Below, piece after piece: positions 47,180 through 58,252 of a stretch of 64,000 bases of DNA. Made by a program: the position numbers and the translations under genes. The stretch comes from Apiosordaria backusii. Taxonomy: Eukaryota; Ascomycota; Sordariomycetes; Sordariales; Lasiosphaeriaceae. The DNA lies in contig JAUKTV010000011.1 in the NCBI GenBank assembly GCA_030549205.1, positions 372,001 to 436,000 on the forward strand. Reading direction: 5' to 3'. How positions within the stretch are numbered: position 1 is the stretch's first letter; each line of letters starts with the position of its first letter. The notes below the pieces were generated by a model. It saw nothing but the letters and a program-made list of their open reading frames with translations. It searched no databases and was not told where the DNA came from.

Positions 47180-47878
47180 ATGAGTACGTTTCCACCTATC
47201 CCTTGCGATTCTTGAGCACCATCCCATTCCCGAAATTTGAAATGCATTCTCGAACCGAGATGCCGATGTCCCCGACGCCTTGATGGCTTATCCATCGCCG
47301 AATTTCGCATCTATACATACTTCCGGCTTGGTTGCGGTTATGCTGACTCTTGATAACAGCGAAGGGTACCTCCAGCTTTGGCAAGCGGTATGTTTTCGAG
47401 ATTTCGGATACTGTGAGAGAGTAAACAGTTGCTGACTCTCTTCAACAGCCACACCAAGACCCACGGGATCTGCAGACGCTGCGGGTAAGTCGTCTCGAAC
47501 CCTTCACTCGACGAGCCGAACGAGAACGATTCGATTGCCGACGAGGAGCAACGATTGAGAGGGACAAACGGAAATTGACATTTGTGTTCAACAGTCGCCG
47601 TTCCATGCACAACCAGAAGCACACCTGCGCTTCCTGCGGCTACCCCGCTGCTAAGATCCGCAAGTGTACGTGGCCACCAACATTCGAGCCGACATGAAAA
47701 GGGAACGACTTGCTGACGTCGGGATATCACAGACAACTGGTCCGAGAAGGCTAAGCGCAGAAAGGTCTCTGGCACTGGCCGCATGAGATACCTCAGCACC
47801 GTCTCCAGAAAGTTCAAGAACGGCTTCCAGACCGGTGTCCCCAAGGGCTCGCGGGGTCCCGCCACTGCTTCCGAGTAA
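47180..47878 (+). CDS. rpl37: 60S ribosomal protein eL37
   Basis: Zinc-binding protein of the large ribosomal subunit. Model: join(47180..47183, 47360..47387, 47449..47484, 47595..47665, 47733..47878), 94 residues, the usual length. The first exon is only ATGA, so the first intron (47184-47359, 176 nt) follows the start codon at once; such 5' introns are common in fungal ribosomal protein genes. The joined protein starts MTKGTSSFGKRHTKTHGICR and has four zinc ligands in CRRC and CASC. It ends with KNGFQTGVPKGSRG and a short tail. All four introns are GT-AG and phases agree. High expression is expected. Confidence 0.97.
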
Positions 47879-48556
47879 GCAGGTCGTTTATGGGCATTGA
47901 TGGGCTGGGACATGGATAACGGCATGGATCGTTTTTGGCGAGCGGTGTAAACGGGCGCTGGACACAATATTTCCGGACGGGGAACCAAACTCGCGATTTT
48001 CTGCTTTGCTGCTCTTTGCACATCACAAATGGTATGATTTTTCGGCGGGCAAATTGGGGTCATTAAACCACAGACACACAAAAATCGCGATTACACTCGC
48101 GACGAACCAACTACCATCCAGACCAGTTTATCCATGGGCACGAGAGTCAAACAAAAGAAGTGATGAAACAGCATCAAGGGCGATGGTTTTTGAAAGGCGT
48201 GAAGGTGTTCATTTTTGTTTCTGGGACAGCCCAGCGGATGCTCCCAAGAGTCAGGCGCAAAGGGGTTCAAAATGGGTATTCTGTGTTTACCTCTTTTCGT
48301 GCTGGCTCGTGATGTTCTCTGGCTGCTGTCTATTGTGCGGTGTTGATGAAGGCAACTCCGTCGAAATCCCCATACTCCCAGTTGCCATTTCAATCACCGC
48401 CATCTTTATCACACCACGCCACCCGAAGGTTACTAGTTGTTGTCTTGATTAAACTTGGGTATCGTTCGTTGGGTTGCGTATACATGCGTCTAGTATGCCT
48501 CGTCATATCTCTCCAGATCTTCTTTCCATCCTGTGCCACACATCTGTCGGTATCTT
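47879..48556. other. Intergenic region between convergent rpl37 and elp6
   Basis: 678 bp of unique sequence, probably 3' untranslated regions. No gene was recognised. Confidence 0.5.
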
Positions 48557-49485
48557 TTATTGCCCCCTCTCGAATACCTTCACCCCTCCATGTCCCCCAA
48601 CCTTGTACAGATACTCCCTATCCTCCTTTTTGCTTTCCTGTGAGTTTGTAATCCTCACCACCCCACTGACGTCCTTTGCCGTGCCAGTATCCAACAGCCT
48701 CAAAGCGCAAAGCATGTCCGCCTCGTGCAACAGCGATAGCACAAACCATGAGTGATTTGTCTCTAGAGGTGTTGGCGTTGGGGAGGGGTGGATGAGGGGG
48801 TCGTCGGCAGAAACGGTGATGACACAGCTGTGGACTTTCTGTTTTTTTTTTTTTTTTTTTTTTTTTGTCAGTACCACACCAGAAATGGTTGAAGAAGGAA
48901 GGGGTGGCAAACCTCTCTCAAATCCAAAATCATATCCCTCACCCTTTGCGCTGGGTTCTCGCCAGCTGCTGTGCTGCTGCTGCTCGCAACTAAAAAGTCC
49001 GGCTGGTCTATAACCAGCACAACCTGCCTCTTCTTCCCTCCTTGCTGTGACAGTGCTGCAATCCCATCTTCTACCGCCTTCTGGACTGATTTCAAGTCAT
49101 TCCCATTTTGTATTGTCCTCCTGCCCTGCCCTACTGCCGGGGTAGTTGAGGAAGAAGGGAGGTAAAGCCCCCCCAGGCCGTCGATAAATCCAAAACGACC
49201 TTTTCGTGCTTCGGAGTCGAGGTCGAGGGAGAGTTTGGAGAGGGACTGTTGGAAGAAGGAGTAGTCGCGGAGGAAGGAGACTAGGAGGAGGGCGGTTTCG
49301 GGTTCGGTGGTGTTGGGAGGTGGTACAGAGGGGGAGGGGGAGGGGGAGGATTTGAGGTAGGAGTGGAGGTACCGGAGTAGGAGCCAGTTTGTTGATGCGC
49401 CGAGGATGGAGGAGAGGACTATGAGGGAGGTTTCCTCTGGGAGGGAGAGGTAGGGTTCGAGGAGGTGGGGGATTGTGGTTGACAT
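48557..49485 (-). CDS. elp6: Elongator complex subunit Elp6
   Basis: RecA-fold subunit of the Elp4-5-6 hexamer of Elongator, needed for wobble-uridine modification of tRNAs. Model: complement(join(48557..48838, 48913..49485)), 284 residues. The N-terminal exon has IPHLLEPYLSLPEETSLIVL, SSILGASTNWLLLRYLHSYL and QVVLVIDQPDFLVA, the Elp6 pattern without a classical Walker A. The second exon begins KVHSCVITVSADDPL and includes HSWFVLSLLHEADMLCALRL. The intron 48839-48912 starts GTTTGC and carries an A25 run on the coding strand just before CAG. Without splicing the frame stops at once. The identification rests on motif order recalled from the family. Confidence 0.85.
48842..48866. repeat. Homopolymer T25 (A25 in the elp6 intron)
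   Basis: A perfect run of 25 T on the + strand, that is A25 in the elp6 intron ending 2 nt before the acceptor dinucleotide AG. A purine tract takes the usual place of the polypyrimidine tract. Length is prone to assembly or strain variation. Confidence 0.9.
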
Positions 49486-49947
49486 AGCGATACTGGTGAC
49501 GGTGGTGGTGGTGGTGGTGGTGGTGGGGTAGCTTAAAATGAAAAAAGTTGGAGGGGTAAACTGAACATTACATGTTGGGGGCGCATCAAAGTGGGGATAC
49601 CTTGATAACCTCCCTCACTCACAACACCACAAGACACAAGATGTAGATATACAGTTCAAATCACATTATGTAGTCTAACGAGTGCTAAAGCCATGTTGGT
49701 ATCATATCATATCCAAAACACAGACAACGTTCAAAAAGTCAAGCCATAACCCCATGCTGCTGAAGAAAAACCCAAACCATGCAAAACCAGCCGGCCATGC
49801 CAATGCAATGCAGTAACAGTAACCATGCAATCATAAAACGAAAGTTTGAAATCATGAAACACCAACCACTTCTCACTCCGACTTCCTGTGACCAACTTCT
49901 TGGAAGTTGGCATAAAGCCTCTCCTGCCTCCTCGCCTCAATGCTCTG
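49486..49947. other. elp6 upstream region with GGT repeat
   Basis: 462 bp between elp6 and the MFS gene, both on the minus strand. A (GGT)n tract of about nine units lies at 49498-49526, a few bases from the elp6 start. The rest is unremarkable 3' and promoter sequence. Confidence 0.6.
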
Positions 49948-52152
49948 CTAGAACCTCTCCATGAAGTTCTTCCGCACCGTCCACATGCGCGCCCGCTTGC
50001 CGTAGATGTACATCGGAATGGTAAACAGCAGCAAGATAAGCTGAATGACACCGATCCAAATGTACACCTTCTTTGGTCCATCCGCGCTCAACCACCCAGT
50101 AACAAACAAACTGAACACAAGACCGTGTAAAACGTTCTTGCAAAAGTTCAGTGTGACGAGGGCCTCCCCGGCATATTGTCTGTAGCTGTCGACGCAAAAT
50201 GTAATGCTCGTTGTCGATCCAAGACAGCATCCAAAGGAGATTATTCCAAAGAACGCTGTCGGTACCATCCAGTGGTCTCTGACCTCCGCTGACCAGCCAA
50301 AGCCCATCAAGCCAATAACCGTGGTGATGGCCACGGGAATCGCCATGATAAGTCTGAACTCGGGTTCGTAAAGTCCACCGTTGCGCCTTGCCATTGCTTT
50401 CACAATGACATCTGAAACTCTGCCTGCTACGGCAGTTCCAAGAACACCACCAACGAATGGAGAGATGTAGACGAGACCAGTTTGGAGGGCGTCAAAGTCG
50501 TAGATTTCCTCTCGGTATATCACGGCCATGGATTCTGATATCACGATAAGCCACCCGACTGAACACGCGTACACGATCGAGGACCACAAAACGGCAGGGT
50601 ATGAGAAGAGGATCAAGGGCCGAATAGCAGCCTTGTACCACTTGTCCTTGTTGAGACGGCCGTTGAATGGCTTGAGCTGTTGAACAAAAGACTTTGGGGG
50701 AGCGCCACGCAAAGCATTGGTGTATGCCTCCCGCCCGGACCGGGAGCTCGAAAGCGACTCACTATCTGTGTCGTTGGGCGTTCTCGAGGCAGGGCTGCTG
50801 GCAGTTGTGTCTCTGTCACTCTTTTCCGGATCTGAAGCCACAGGAAGGGCTTGAGCGATAGGGGGTTGCTGAATGTCGTCGGATGCTCTCTCAGGGGACT
50901 CAAAATTCATGTACTCCGGTTCCGCAGCGAAACCAACTTGGTGAGTTCTAGTCACAGCTTTTGGAGGTTCGGCTGAAGGCTCTGTCGGGGCCATTGGCGA
51001 TTGAGGACCAGGCGTGACCGTGACAGGTGGTGTTGCGTGAGCCACATCATGTTTTGAGGAGAAGCGGCGGAAGAAGTTTGGTCTTGACTTCTTTCTGCGA
51101 TGCGGAGCCCGGTCCCAGAAAGACTCGGGGACAAAGACAAACAGGAGGACGGAACAGAAACCGACAATAATGGCAACAATCCTGAAGTAAAGGCGTTAGT
51201 CTCACAGACACAACACATGGATATTGAGCTACTAACCAGAACACCCATCGCCATCCCAATCTTTGGATAATGGCGGCGCTGACCAGAGGGACCAAGTTCT
51301 TTCCGCCAAGCAATAACAAGGTGTAGATACCAATGCGAAATGCACGTTCGTGAAGGAAGAAGATTTCGGCAATAGTAGCAGATGGAAGACACTCGACAGG
51401 GCTGACCGAGACACCTTGGAGAATGCGGGCAACCACCAATGAGGCAAAGTTTGGCGATAGGGCGCACCAAACCGAAGTGAGAATGAACAGGAGGGAGCTG
51501 AACAAGTAGACTGGCCGCTTTCCCCACAAGATGGCTGTCGGGGAGAAGACAACGGAGCCCAAACCCATACCCATCATGTACAGACCAGTCGTGAGGGAGA
51601 CGGTGTGAACATCAATGCCATAATCATTGGCAACGTCTGTGAACCCAGCAGCTAAGATGGGTGTCATGCCTCCGCCAACCAGGCAATAGAGGCCCAGAGA
51701 AAGTAGTGAAAAGTCTCTCCGCCATACTGGCCAATTCAGGGGGTCGTTTGCCGAGTCGTCAGGCTGAGGTTCCAAGATAATCTTGCCATCCTTAGTCTTC
51801 TTCTTGGAGTCCTCTACCGGCGGCGGTTTTTCAGTGGCCTGGCGGAGAATACCGACAGGAATAGAGGAATGTGATGTTCTTGCTGGGGCGTTCCTCAAGC
51901 CTAGAGGCTCATTGTGATCAGGTGCTAATAGTAGAACGGAACCTGGAAAGGCTGTTAGTATACAAACATTGAGCCTGGAGGCTGCTTTGGAAGCATACCT
52001 GGAACTTCAATGGTTTCCTTGTCCTCCAGGATTCCCATGGTCCACCTTGTTGGACCTCTTCTTTCAGCGGCATCTTGCCCATTGGATGATTTCCGCCCCA
52101 GGGAGGAAAGCCATCTCCGCCGTTGTGGTATTTCTCCCGAGTTGCTCCCCAT
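49948..52152 (-). CDS. Major facilitator superfamily transporter (DHA1-like)
   Basis: Twelve-helix proton-coupled plasma-membrane transporter; substrate unknown, with some likeness to fungal Hol1/polyamine-type DHA1 members. Model: complement(join(49948..51181, 51237..51942, 51999..52152)), 697 residues. Introns 51943-51998 (GTATGC...CCAG) and 51182-51236 (GTTAGT...TTCAG) agree in phase. After a cytosolic N-terminus comes NDPLNWPVWRRD, typical just before helix 1. Then come the loop 2/3 motif GKRPVYLFSSL (variant of GxxxDRxGRR) and LVVARILQGVSVSPVECLP. A long hydrophilic central loop (about residues 300-430) is rich in Pro/Ser/Thr. The second half starts FSYPAVLWSSIVYACSVGWL and ends in a short basic tail. 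The N-terminal exon is less conserved and its start is tentative. Confidence 0.9.
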
Positions 52153-53572
52153 CCCAGCCGTCTATTCTAATGAATGATGAACCGTAGTAAGTGTAATCTC
52201 TTATTAGGTAAACTCTAGGGCGAAAAGTGACAGAGGAATGAAGGTTAAGGTTTCGAGGAAGCAAAGAGCGTTTCTTTACTGTAGGTTCATGTATCCCTCG
52301 GCGTCTGTTGATAAGCGAGAAACAGGGCGGAACCAGGACCCCCAAGTCGCGTTGATCTCCAAGAGAGGCAGGCAGGAGGGTGGGAGTTGCAGAGCCTTCC
52401 ACAGCAAAGGCTTTGATGCCTGCAGTTTTTTGCGGGGAGAAGTGGGACCGCTTGTGTCGGATCTGACCTTCAGGTTTGAAGATTGCGAGGTGGGAGGTCT
52501 GAAGGTTTCCTGACACCGGAGGCAATGGCGGCAGCGGTGAAGGTCGATATATACAGACACAACGTCGCCATGCCCGCCACCGGCTCCACATAGCCGGCGA
52601 GCTGCTTGAAGAAGCAGCACCACTACGGATTTGGTTCATCACGACATGGATCGTACACTATGCCAAGATCCCGGCCAAGAAGGTGCTTGTCCAAAACCCT
52701 TCGTTATCGACAGAGAAGAGAACCTCTCGGGCTCTCTAGGCCGACTAGTGGAGTCTCATCGTGTTCTCAAGCCAGTCGAAATACCCGCAAAGATCACCGA
52801 AAATGTTGTCGAAGAGAGACATCACGGGAGAGTCATGGGAGACGATGCCACGGCGCCCTAGGTCTTGAAATCAGGGAATTTGCCGTTGAGTTGGCAGTTG
52901 TACCGCTAGAGATAGGTTCTGTCCATTGTGCAGTACTGGAGGTGGGGAAGATCAGCGTTGATGCCCGGGATATTTCCGTCTTCGCGGGCACCCACAGGTC
53001 CCTTGAACGCTGTGGAGTATGTGCTGCTTGGTGGGGGATGGTCCCTTGTGATTCCCCAGACGGCCCAAACTCCACCAACCCCCGCTCACGCCTGAGTGCT
53101 GCAAGCCTGCAACCTGAAATCTTCCTCGCAGGTGGTATCCCGCCGATAAACATGCTAGTCGATGGTCGTCAGAGGGAGGCAAGAGAAAGAAAACTTGAGC
53201 AACGGTCAGAATTTCACCAGCACGCGACTCTCATATGGCCTGACCTGTGGACCGTTGTTGCTGGTCCCTTGGAAATTTCGGACATGGGCTCCCCATGCAG
53301 AATGACGCAGTGGTGCACAAGGCGCTGTGCAGCAGCCACCCCGCCTCAGTGCCGAGAGCTACAGTAGGTGCGCACGGCGGGCTATTGATGATGCCTGTCA
53401 TTGGGCATGGGGGTAGATAGCTGCTCCATGAGCTCATCGATTTCTTTGATGGCTCCGAATTGAGAATGAATGTTAAACTTCAGAGACTTTAGAGACGACA
53501 GATCTGGCAGAACTTGTTAATCGTGATATATTGACACTCCTTTTTTCATTATCAGTGGAAAGATCAAGGAAT
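52153..53572. other. Upstream region between divergent MFS and thioredoxin-like genes
   Basis: About 1.4 kb. The longest frame (52606-53367 +, 253 codons) has Arg/Ser/Cys-rich composition, no domain and no introns, so I did not call it. No other gene is seen. Confidence 0.5.
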
Positions 53573-54272
53573 ATGCAGTTTTTCACCCCTCGGCCAAGCT
53601 TCGCCCAGCGACTTTCCCCTCACGCCAAAGCCGTCCTTTCATGCACCCAAAAGTCGCTGCCCATATCACGCGTTCATCAGTTCTCGACATCGCGCAAAGT
53701 GGATGCGAAGAACCAGGTTTATGCCTCGTGAGTCTCCTCTTTCATCTCCCCACATATCCCAACGGTGCCACTGTACATAGCAGTGCCATACCATTTTAGA
53801 GAAATATCTTTGAACAATTGTCTCATTTCGACTCAAACAATACAGTGTTCGTAACCTTGACCAGTTTCACACCTACCAGCTCCTGTCAGCATCATCCCGG
53901 ACACCTCTCCTGACGTTGTGGACAGCTTCCTACTGCCCGACATGCAAAGTCGTAGAACCCCTCCTCCGGGAGCTCGTCGAGTCCGGTGTCGGTGAGGCCG
54001 AGGGCGGCGTGGGTTACTGCGAAGTGGAGTACGATGCGCCGGATGTTATGAGCTCAGGTCTGGGGATGATCTACATGATCAATGCACTCCCGACTCTTCT
54101 CAGTTTCGATGCCCAGGAGGCTCAAGTCGAGACCAAAGTTACGGATGCCAGAAAGATGGCTAACCGCCAGTTTCTGGAGGAGTGGATCAGGACAGAGGCT
54201 CGTAGACACGGTAATCGGGGTGGTGGTGGCGGGGGCAACTTTCTCAGCAGTTTCTTTGGCAACTCGAAATAA
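53573..54272 (+). CDS. Mitochondrial thioredoxin-like protein
   Basis: Probable disulfide-exchange protein of the mitochondrion. Model: join(53573..53727, 53846..54272), 193 residues; intron 53728-53845 is GTGAGT...ACAG. The start MQFFTPRPSFAQRLSPHAK and the next 30 residues are basic and Ser-rich with no acidic residue until after HQFSTSRKVD, a good mitochondrial presequence. The thioredoxin fold shows VRNLDQFHTYQL, LLTLWTASYCPTCKVVEPLL with active site CPTC (about Cys82/Cys85) and the cis-Pro site INALPTLLSFD. A Gly-rich tail (RGGGGGGNF) precedes the stop. A second ORF start at 53531 was not used because it adds residues ahead of the presequence. Confidence 0.88.
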
Positions 54273-54461
54273 TTTCTAAAACGACCTAATCCCAACATTG
54301 CCGAGCCAAGAAATAGAAGCTTTCTTGCAAGTGATAGCTATGGAAAACTTGTGGCCCGGCCAAGCAACTGACACATCTGCCCAGCAAAACTAAGCAGCCG
54401 TTATACCTTGAAAATCTTGAGCTGTGGTGTGACAGGCTGATTTCTTGCAGATACCCCTTGC

Positions 54462-54906
54462 TCAATGCGTATAAAACACCTCCTCAAGATTTTTCCACCA
54501 AGCCGGCTCTCCATCCTCACTGCTCTTCGCCCCAGGGACGAGAGACTCCTGGAGGCTGTCCGTCAGCTTCCACCACTCCCTCACGTATGGATTCTCTCTC
54601 ATCCTCCTCATGTCCGCTTCAAAGTCAGTACCAATGTACTTGAAGCTGGCGAACAGGATGCCGCTGTCTGCGTCGTGGAAGATGCTATCTGTTGTTGTAT
54701 TAGATATCAACTCAAAATATATAGAACGTGTCAAGAAGTAACTTACAGTCTCTGATATTGCTATCCGTAATCTGGTCCAACACATCAGGCCAAACAGCAA
54801 CGTGCATTTCTTTGTACTTGGCGACGTGCTCGGGTTTAAGCTTGATGATTTGACCGAAGCGGCGGACTGGCCCAGTAGCGGTAGGGGAGGCGGGGGGAGA
54901 CCACAT
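54462..54906 (-). CDS. L-rhamnose mutarotase family protein (RhaM, DUF718)
   Basis: Small ferredoxin-fold epimerase that interconverts sugar anomers; the bacterial relatives act on L-rhamnose, and the fungal substrate is inferred. Model: complement(join(54462..54688, 54747..54906)), 128 residues; intron 54689-54746 is GTAAGT...ACAG. The frame reads FGQIIKLKPEHVAKYKEMHV, with the conserved His, then VWPDVLDQI, LFASFKYIG, and VREWWKLTD with the family Trp pair. The length matches the family's 105-130 residues. An in-frame start at 55056 would add 50 residues with low-complexity, Ser/Pro-rich content; I preferred the inner ATG. No rhamnose-catabolism gene is adjacent. Confidence 0.87.
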
Positions 54907-55414
54907 CTTGATCTGACTTTGTGAATCTGTTTTGACTTGGTACGGTCGAGTGTATGTCAAAGATAGGAATTGAGGTAATGGTAGTGGGAAGGAGTGTCGT
55001 TTCTGAGATGGAATGTCTTCAAGGGAGTCGATTGGGGGGGTCTCCGAGGTGCTCACAGCCCCTCTTACGGAAACCCCTCATTTTATCCGAAGACTCCGAT
55101 AACCGTACCACTGTTGAGTGAAGTGTGGACTTTAGCCGCTTAGGTATGTGGCTTGCATTTGGCAGTGTCTATCGTCTATTGCGTGGAAATCGAGAGCATT
55201 GGTTTGGGAAGACGAGTCAATTGAAGTGTTAGGTTGTGTTTAGGCCACTGCAAACAGATTCCGAGGCTTCAGCAACATGAGATGAGACTCATAGCCAGCA
55301 AGAAATACAGATGCATTTTTATGGTACCTTATCTGACCCAATCCCAACCATCCAAACTCCAAGTTCCAACCCATTTATTTCCCATATCAAGCAACCACCC
55401 CCTATTTTTCCTTC
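54907..55414. other. Intergenic region between mutarotase-like gene start and sos7 3' end
   Basis: 508 bp. It contains the promoter of the mutarotase-like gene and the possible N-terminal extension of that frame up to 55056. Nothing else is seen. Confidence 0.5.
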
Positions 55415-56338
55415 TTATCCCTGAATATCCAACACCCCCCTCAGCACCGCCTCACTCCCTCTATACCACCTCCCCCTCGCCTCCAGCTCATCGACCCCCC
55501 TCCCACCAGCATTCACCTTCCTCCTCTTCGCCTCTTTAGCGGCGGCAGTAGCATTCGCCCTCTTCTGCTCCAACCCCATCAATTCCCCTTGCAATCGTTC
55601 CATCTCCTTCCTCTTTCGCGGAGCTTGATTCCTCAGCTGCTCCAACTGCCTATCCAACTCCTGCATCTGCCTCTTCTTCTCCCCTACCAACTGCAGCGTC
55701 TTTGCCAACGGCAGATTCAACTCCGCCTTTGACCCCTCTGCTACCTGCTGCTCTTGTTTTAACCTACTTATCTCCCTTTCTGACTGCTCAATCCTCCCCG
55801 GCAGCTCCTTCAACCTCACCGTCTCAGCCTTGACCCGTTCATATCTCTTCGCTAGCTCCCTCCCCATTTGTTCCAGATCCTTCACCATATCCGCAACCTC
55901 ATTTTTTAGTGACTTCAATTCCGCCTTGGCAATCTTGTTGCTGTCTTCCAACTCGGCGTTTTCTTGCGGGGTGACGATGAGTGGCGGATCCCCGACGATG
56001 GCGCGGATGAACTTTTCTTTGGTGACTTGCTCGACATAGGAAAAGCGGAGCTTGGAGAAGAGCTCCTTGTAGTGGAGGAGGTCTGCTTCGAGGGAAGAGG
56101 GGGTGGGACCGGAGGGGGGGAGGGAGGTGTTGCTTATGTCTGAGTTGCGGGAGACGGGAGGTTCTGAGTTGGAGGCGGAAGAGATGATGGGGGCGGAGAG
56201 GCGGATTATGGTTATGGGGGATTCTTCGTCGTTGGAGGAGGGGGGGAGGAGGGATTGGAGTTGGGAGAGGGCGGTGTTGGCGCGGGTGGTGAGGGATTGG
56301 GAAGGGGTCCCTTTGACAGGGGAGTTGGCGCGGCCCAT
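55415..56338 (-). CDS. sos7: Kinetochore coiled-coil protein, Sos7 type
   Basis: Mis12-interacting kinetochore protein known from fission yeast. Single exon, 307 residues. The N-terminal 95 residues are Ser/Pro-rich. The conserved block LLHYKELFSKLRFSYVEQVT and EKFIRAIVGDPPLIV lies at about residues 95-130. A long coiled coil follows (about 133-285: Lys/Glu/Leu heptads), then a basic KRRKV stretch. The start MGRANSPVKG was chosen over upstream in-frame Met codons because the upstream residues look like leader sequence. Identity rests on the conserved block recalled from Sos7-like proteins; other coiled-coil kinetochore proteins are possible. Confidence 0.72.
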   Translation of the reverse strand: MGRANSPVKGTPSQSLTTRANTALSQLQSLLPPSSNDEESPITIIRLSAPIISSASNSEPPVSRNSDISNTSLPPSGPTPSSLEADLLHYKELFSKLRFSYVEQVTKEKFIRAIVGDPPLIVTPQENAELEDSNKIAKAELKSLKNEVADMVKDLEQMGRELAKRYERVKAETVRLKELPGRIEQSEREISRLKQEQQVAEGSKAELNLPLAKTLQLVGEKKRQMQELDRQLEQLRNQAPRKRKEMERLQGELMGLEQKRANATAAAKEAKRRKVNAGGRGVDELEARGRWYRGSEAVLRGVLDIQG

Positions 56339-58252
56339 TTTGGTGTGTTGCCTGTCGTTGAGAGATTGCATAGAATGCGTGATGTTGGTAAATGAGGAAT
56401 AGTTCTTGTCGTATTTACAGAAAGTATGGTGGTGGTCTTCGCTACCGTTGAGCAATGGCCATGAAGGTGCGAGATGCGATCAACCAAGCGCGCCGCCGGC
56501 ATTTGTTTACATTAACCCCAAAAGGTGCTAGCGCGGATGGCATCATGACACAACCCTAACCCCGACCCTGTCTGCCTTTACCCCAACCCTGACCTCGAGG
56601 TTTGACGTCAAAATCAACCACGTGAGATCTCACACATGTTGTGCAAATGTTTCTCAAAGTCACCATTGGGCCTTGTACAACATGCCCTTGTACAACACGC
56701 CCTTGTACAAGCCCCTTTTTTGTCTTATTTCTTTTGTATCAAGGCCGCAAATCTCAAGACAGCAAATCCGCCGGCATCAGCGTCAGAGAATCAACAGGAC
56801 GCAAGGGCGGATGCGAGGGACCCCGAATCCAACACAGCAGGACCTCAGACATCTCCCGTCCTCTCACACTAATAGCAGCCGGCAGCTGAGGGGCATGCAG
56901 AAAAACAATAGCCATAATACATCGTGAAGGGGATGTGACTGATCACTTTGGCATGCTCAAGCAACCCGGGCAGTTCCTCTTCAGGCTAGCTAACATTTCC
57001 CCATCCATAGCAGGGGATCGGAAGTGTCACCCGCTGTCGGATAGGCTTGTCAGTCACAGCTCATGACGCACGTAGAAAATCTCGCCGGCTCACCAGACAT
57101 CCGCTGCAAGTGTCACCGATTCTGGCAATGGCGGCAACGATCCTCGTTCCCGCCCGTCGACGATGCAGCGTCCCATCTGCACGATGAGATTAGATATTGG
57201 AATCCTATCACTGCCTGGGCCGTATGCTGATGGCCAGCAGCAGGCCCATGGTTGCAGTTCGTTACCAAACTCGAATCTCCGTGTTCGTCCCAACCACCTG
57301 TTTTTGCGCTCTGAACAAAATAGAAATCCACAACACAGCTGTAAACCGACGCGGGGTTTCTCAGCCCAAGGGGAAGAAGAAGCAAGCCTGGAACGATCAG
57401 CCGCGCCTTTGGCTGTCCCTGGTCTGGGATACCCCGCTTTCCTAGACAGAATCTTGTGGTACTGTTGGCTGTTGGTCTTGCTGTGTGGCTCGAAGTGCAG
57501 AACGGCCTCGGCCATGATTGGACTTTGTAGCCAGCCACTTCGATCACAGACATTGAAAAACGACCGTGAGAAACTGGGGGCTGCTTGTCTTACTTGGCCT
57601 CTTGGCTGAACCAGAAGCAGACCGGCCCGCATGGGGGGGGGGGTGTGATGCCCTGCAGACCTGGAGGAGAGAAACTGACCCCGTATGAAATAAACCAATT
57701 CGGTTGGAGAGGCTGACACATTTTGTTGCTTTTGAGAATTGTACCGAGCGAGCTGCCCTATTAGTAGAGACATAAGTTCACATTGCGAGTTGTTTCTGGC
57801 AGTGAACGCGTCGATCCGCTAGACCAGCCAGAGAAGAAAACGTTGTGGGGAAAGATCCAATTGGGTGATCACACACTGAACCCCCCTGTCTTGGGGGCAC
57901 GGTCCATATCAAAGACCACACACGCCCCCCATGCGAGCAAGTCACAGAAAAAAGAAAGTCATTTTGGGGAATCGAGGCCGGTTGCTCAGATTTGTGGCGT
58001 ACTGCGCACCACAGGCTTGTCTCACTGGGTCAGAGGCTTCCCTGGATAAATGTCGAGTACTAAAGTTGGGGGAGGGACCCACGCTCCTCTCCTTCGTCTT
58101 CATCATTGTTCCCACGATCCTCTACTTCGTCTTCTCCATCATTGTTCCCACGATCCTCTACTTCGTCTTCTCCATCATTGTTCCCACGATCCTCTACTTC
58201 GTCTTCTCCATCATTGTTGTGTTTCTTGTTCACATCTGCTCCGACCCACACA
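56339..58252. other. Intergenic region upstream of sos7 and the RRM-like gene
   Basis: About 1.9 kb. It contains degenerate CCCTAACCCC/CCCCAACCC strings at 56555-56595, triplicated CTTGTACAA motifs at 56675-56712, and the 36-bp array listed separately. The 227-codon frame at 57090-57773 (-) has no domain and Ser/Arg/Pro-biased composition, and I do not call it. Confidence 0.5.
58105..58217. repeat. 36-bp tandem repeat, three copies plus a partial
   Basis: Three perfect copies start at 58105, 58141 and 58177 with ATTGTTCCCACGATCCTCTA, and a partial copy ends at about 58217. It lies just ahead of the ATG of the RRM-like gene at 58253, so it may be in its leader. The period is a multiple of three and one frame is open through it, but a coding role is unproved. 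Confidence 0.92.

Noticed and set aside
52606..53367. 253-codon open frame between the MFS and thioredoxin-like genes
   Set aside because: Arg/Ser/Cys-rich, no recognisable domain, no introns or family resemblance; I cannot support it as a gene.
56555..56595. Telomere-like CCCTAACCCC strings
   Set aside because: Only a few degenerate units inside an internal region; not a telomeric array.
57090..57773. 227-codon open frame on the minus strand
   Set aside because: No domain and biased composition in a repeat-bearing intergenic region; could be chance.
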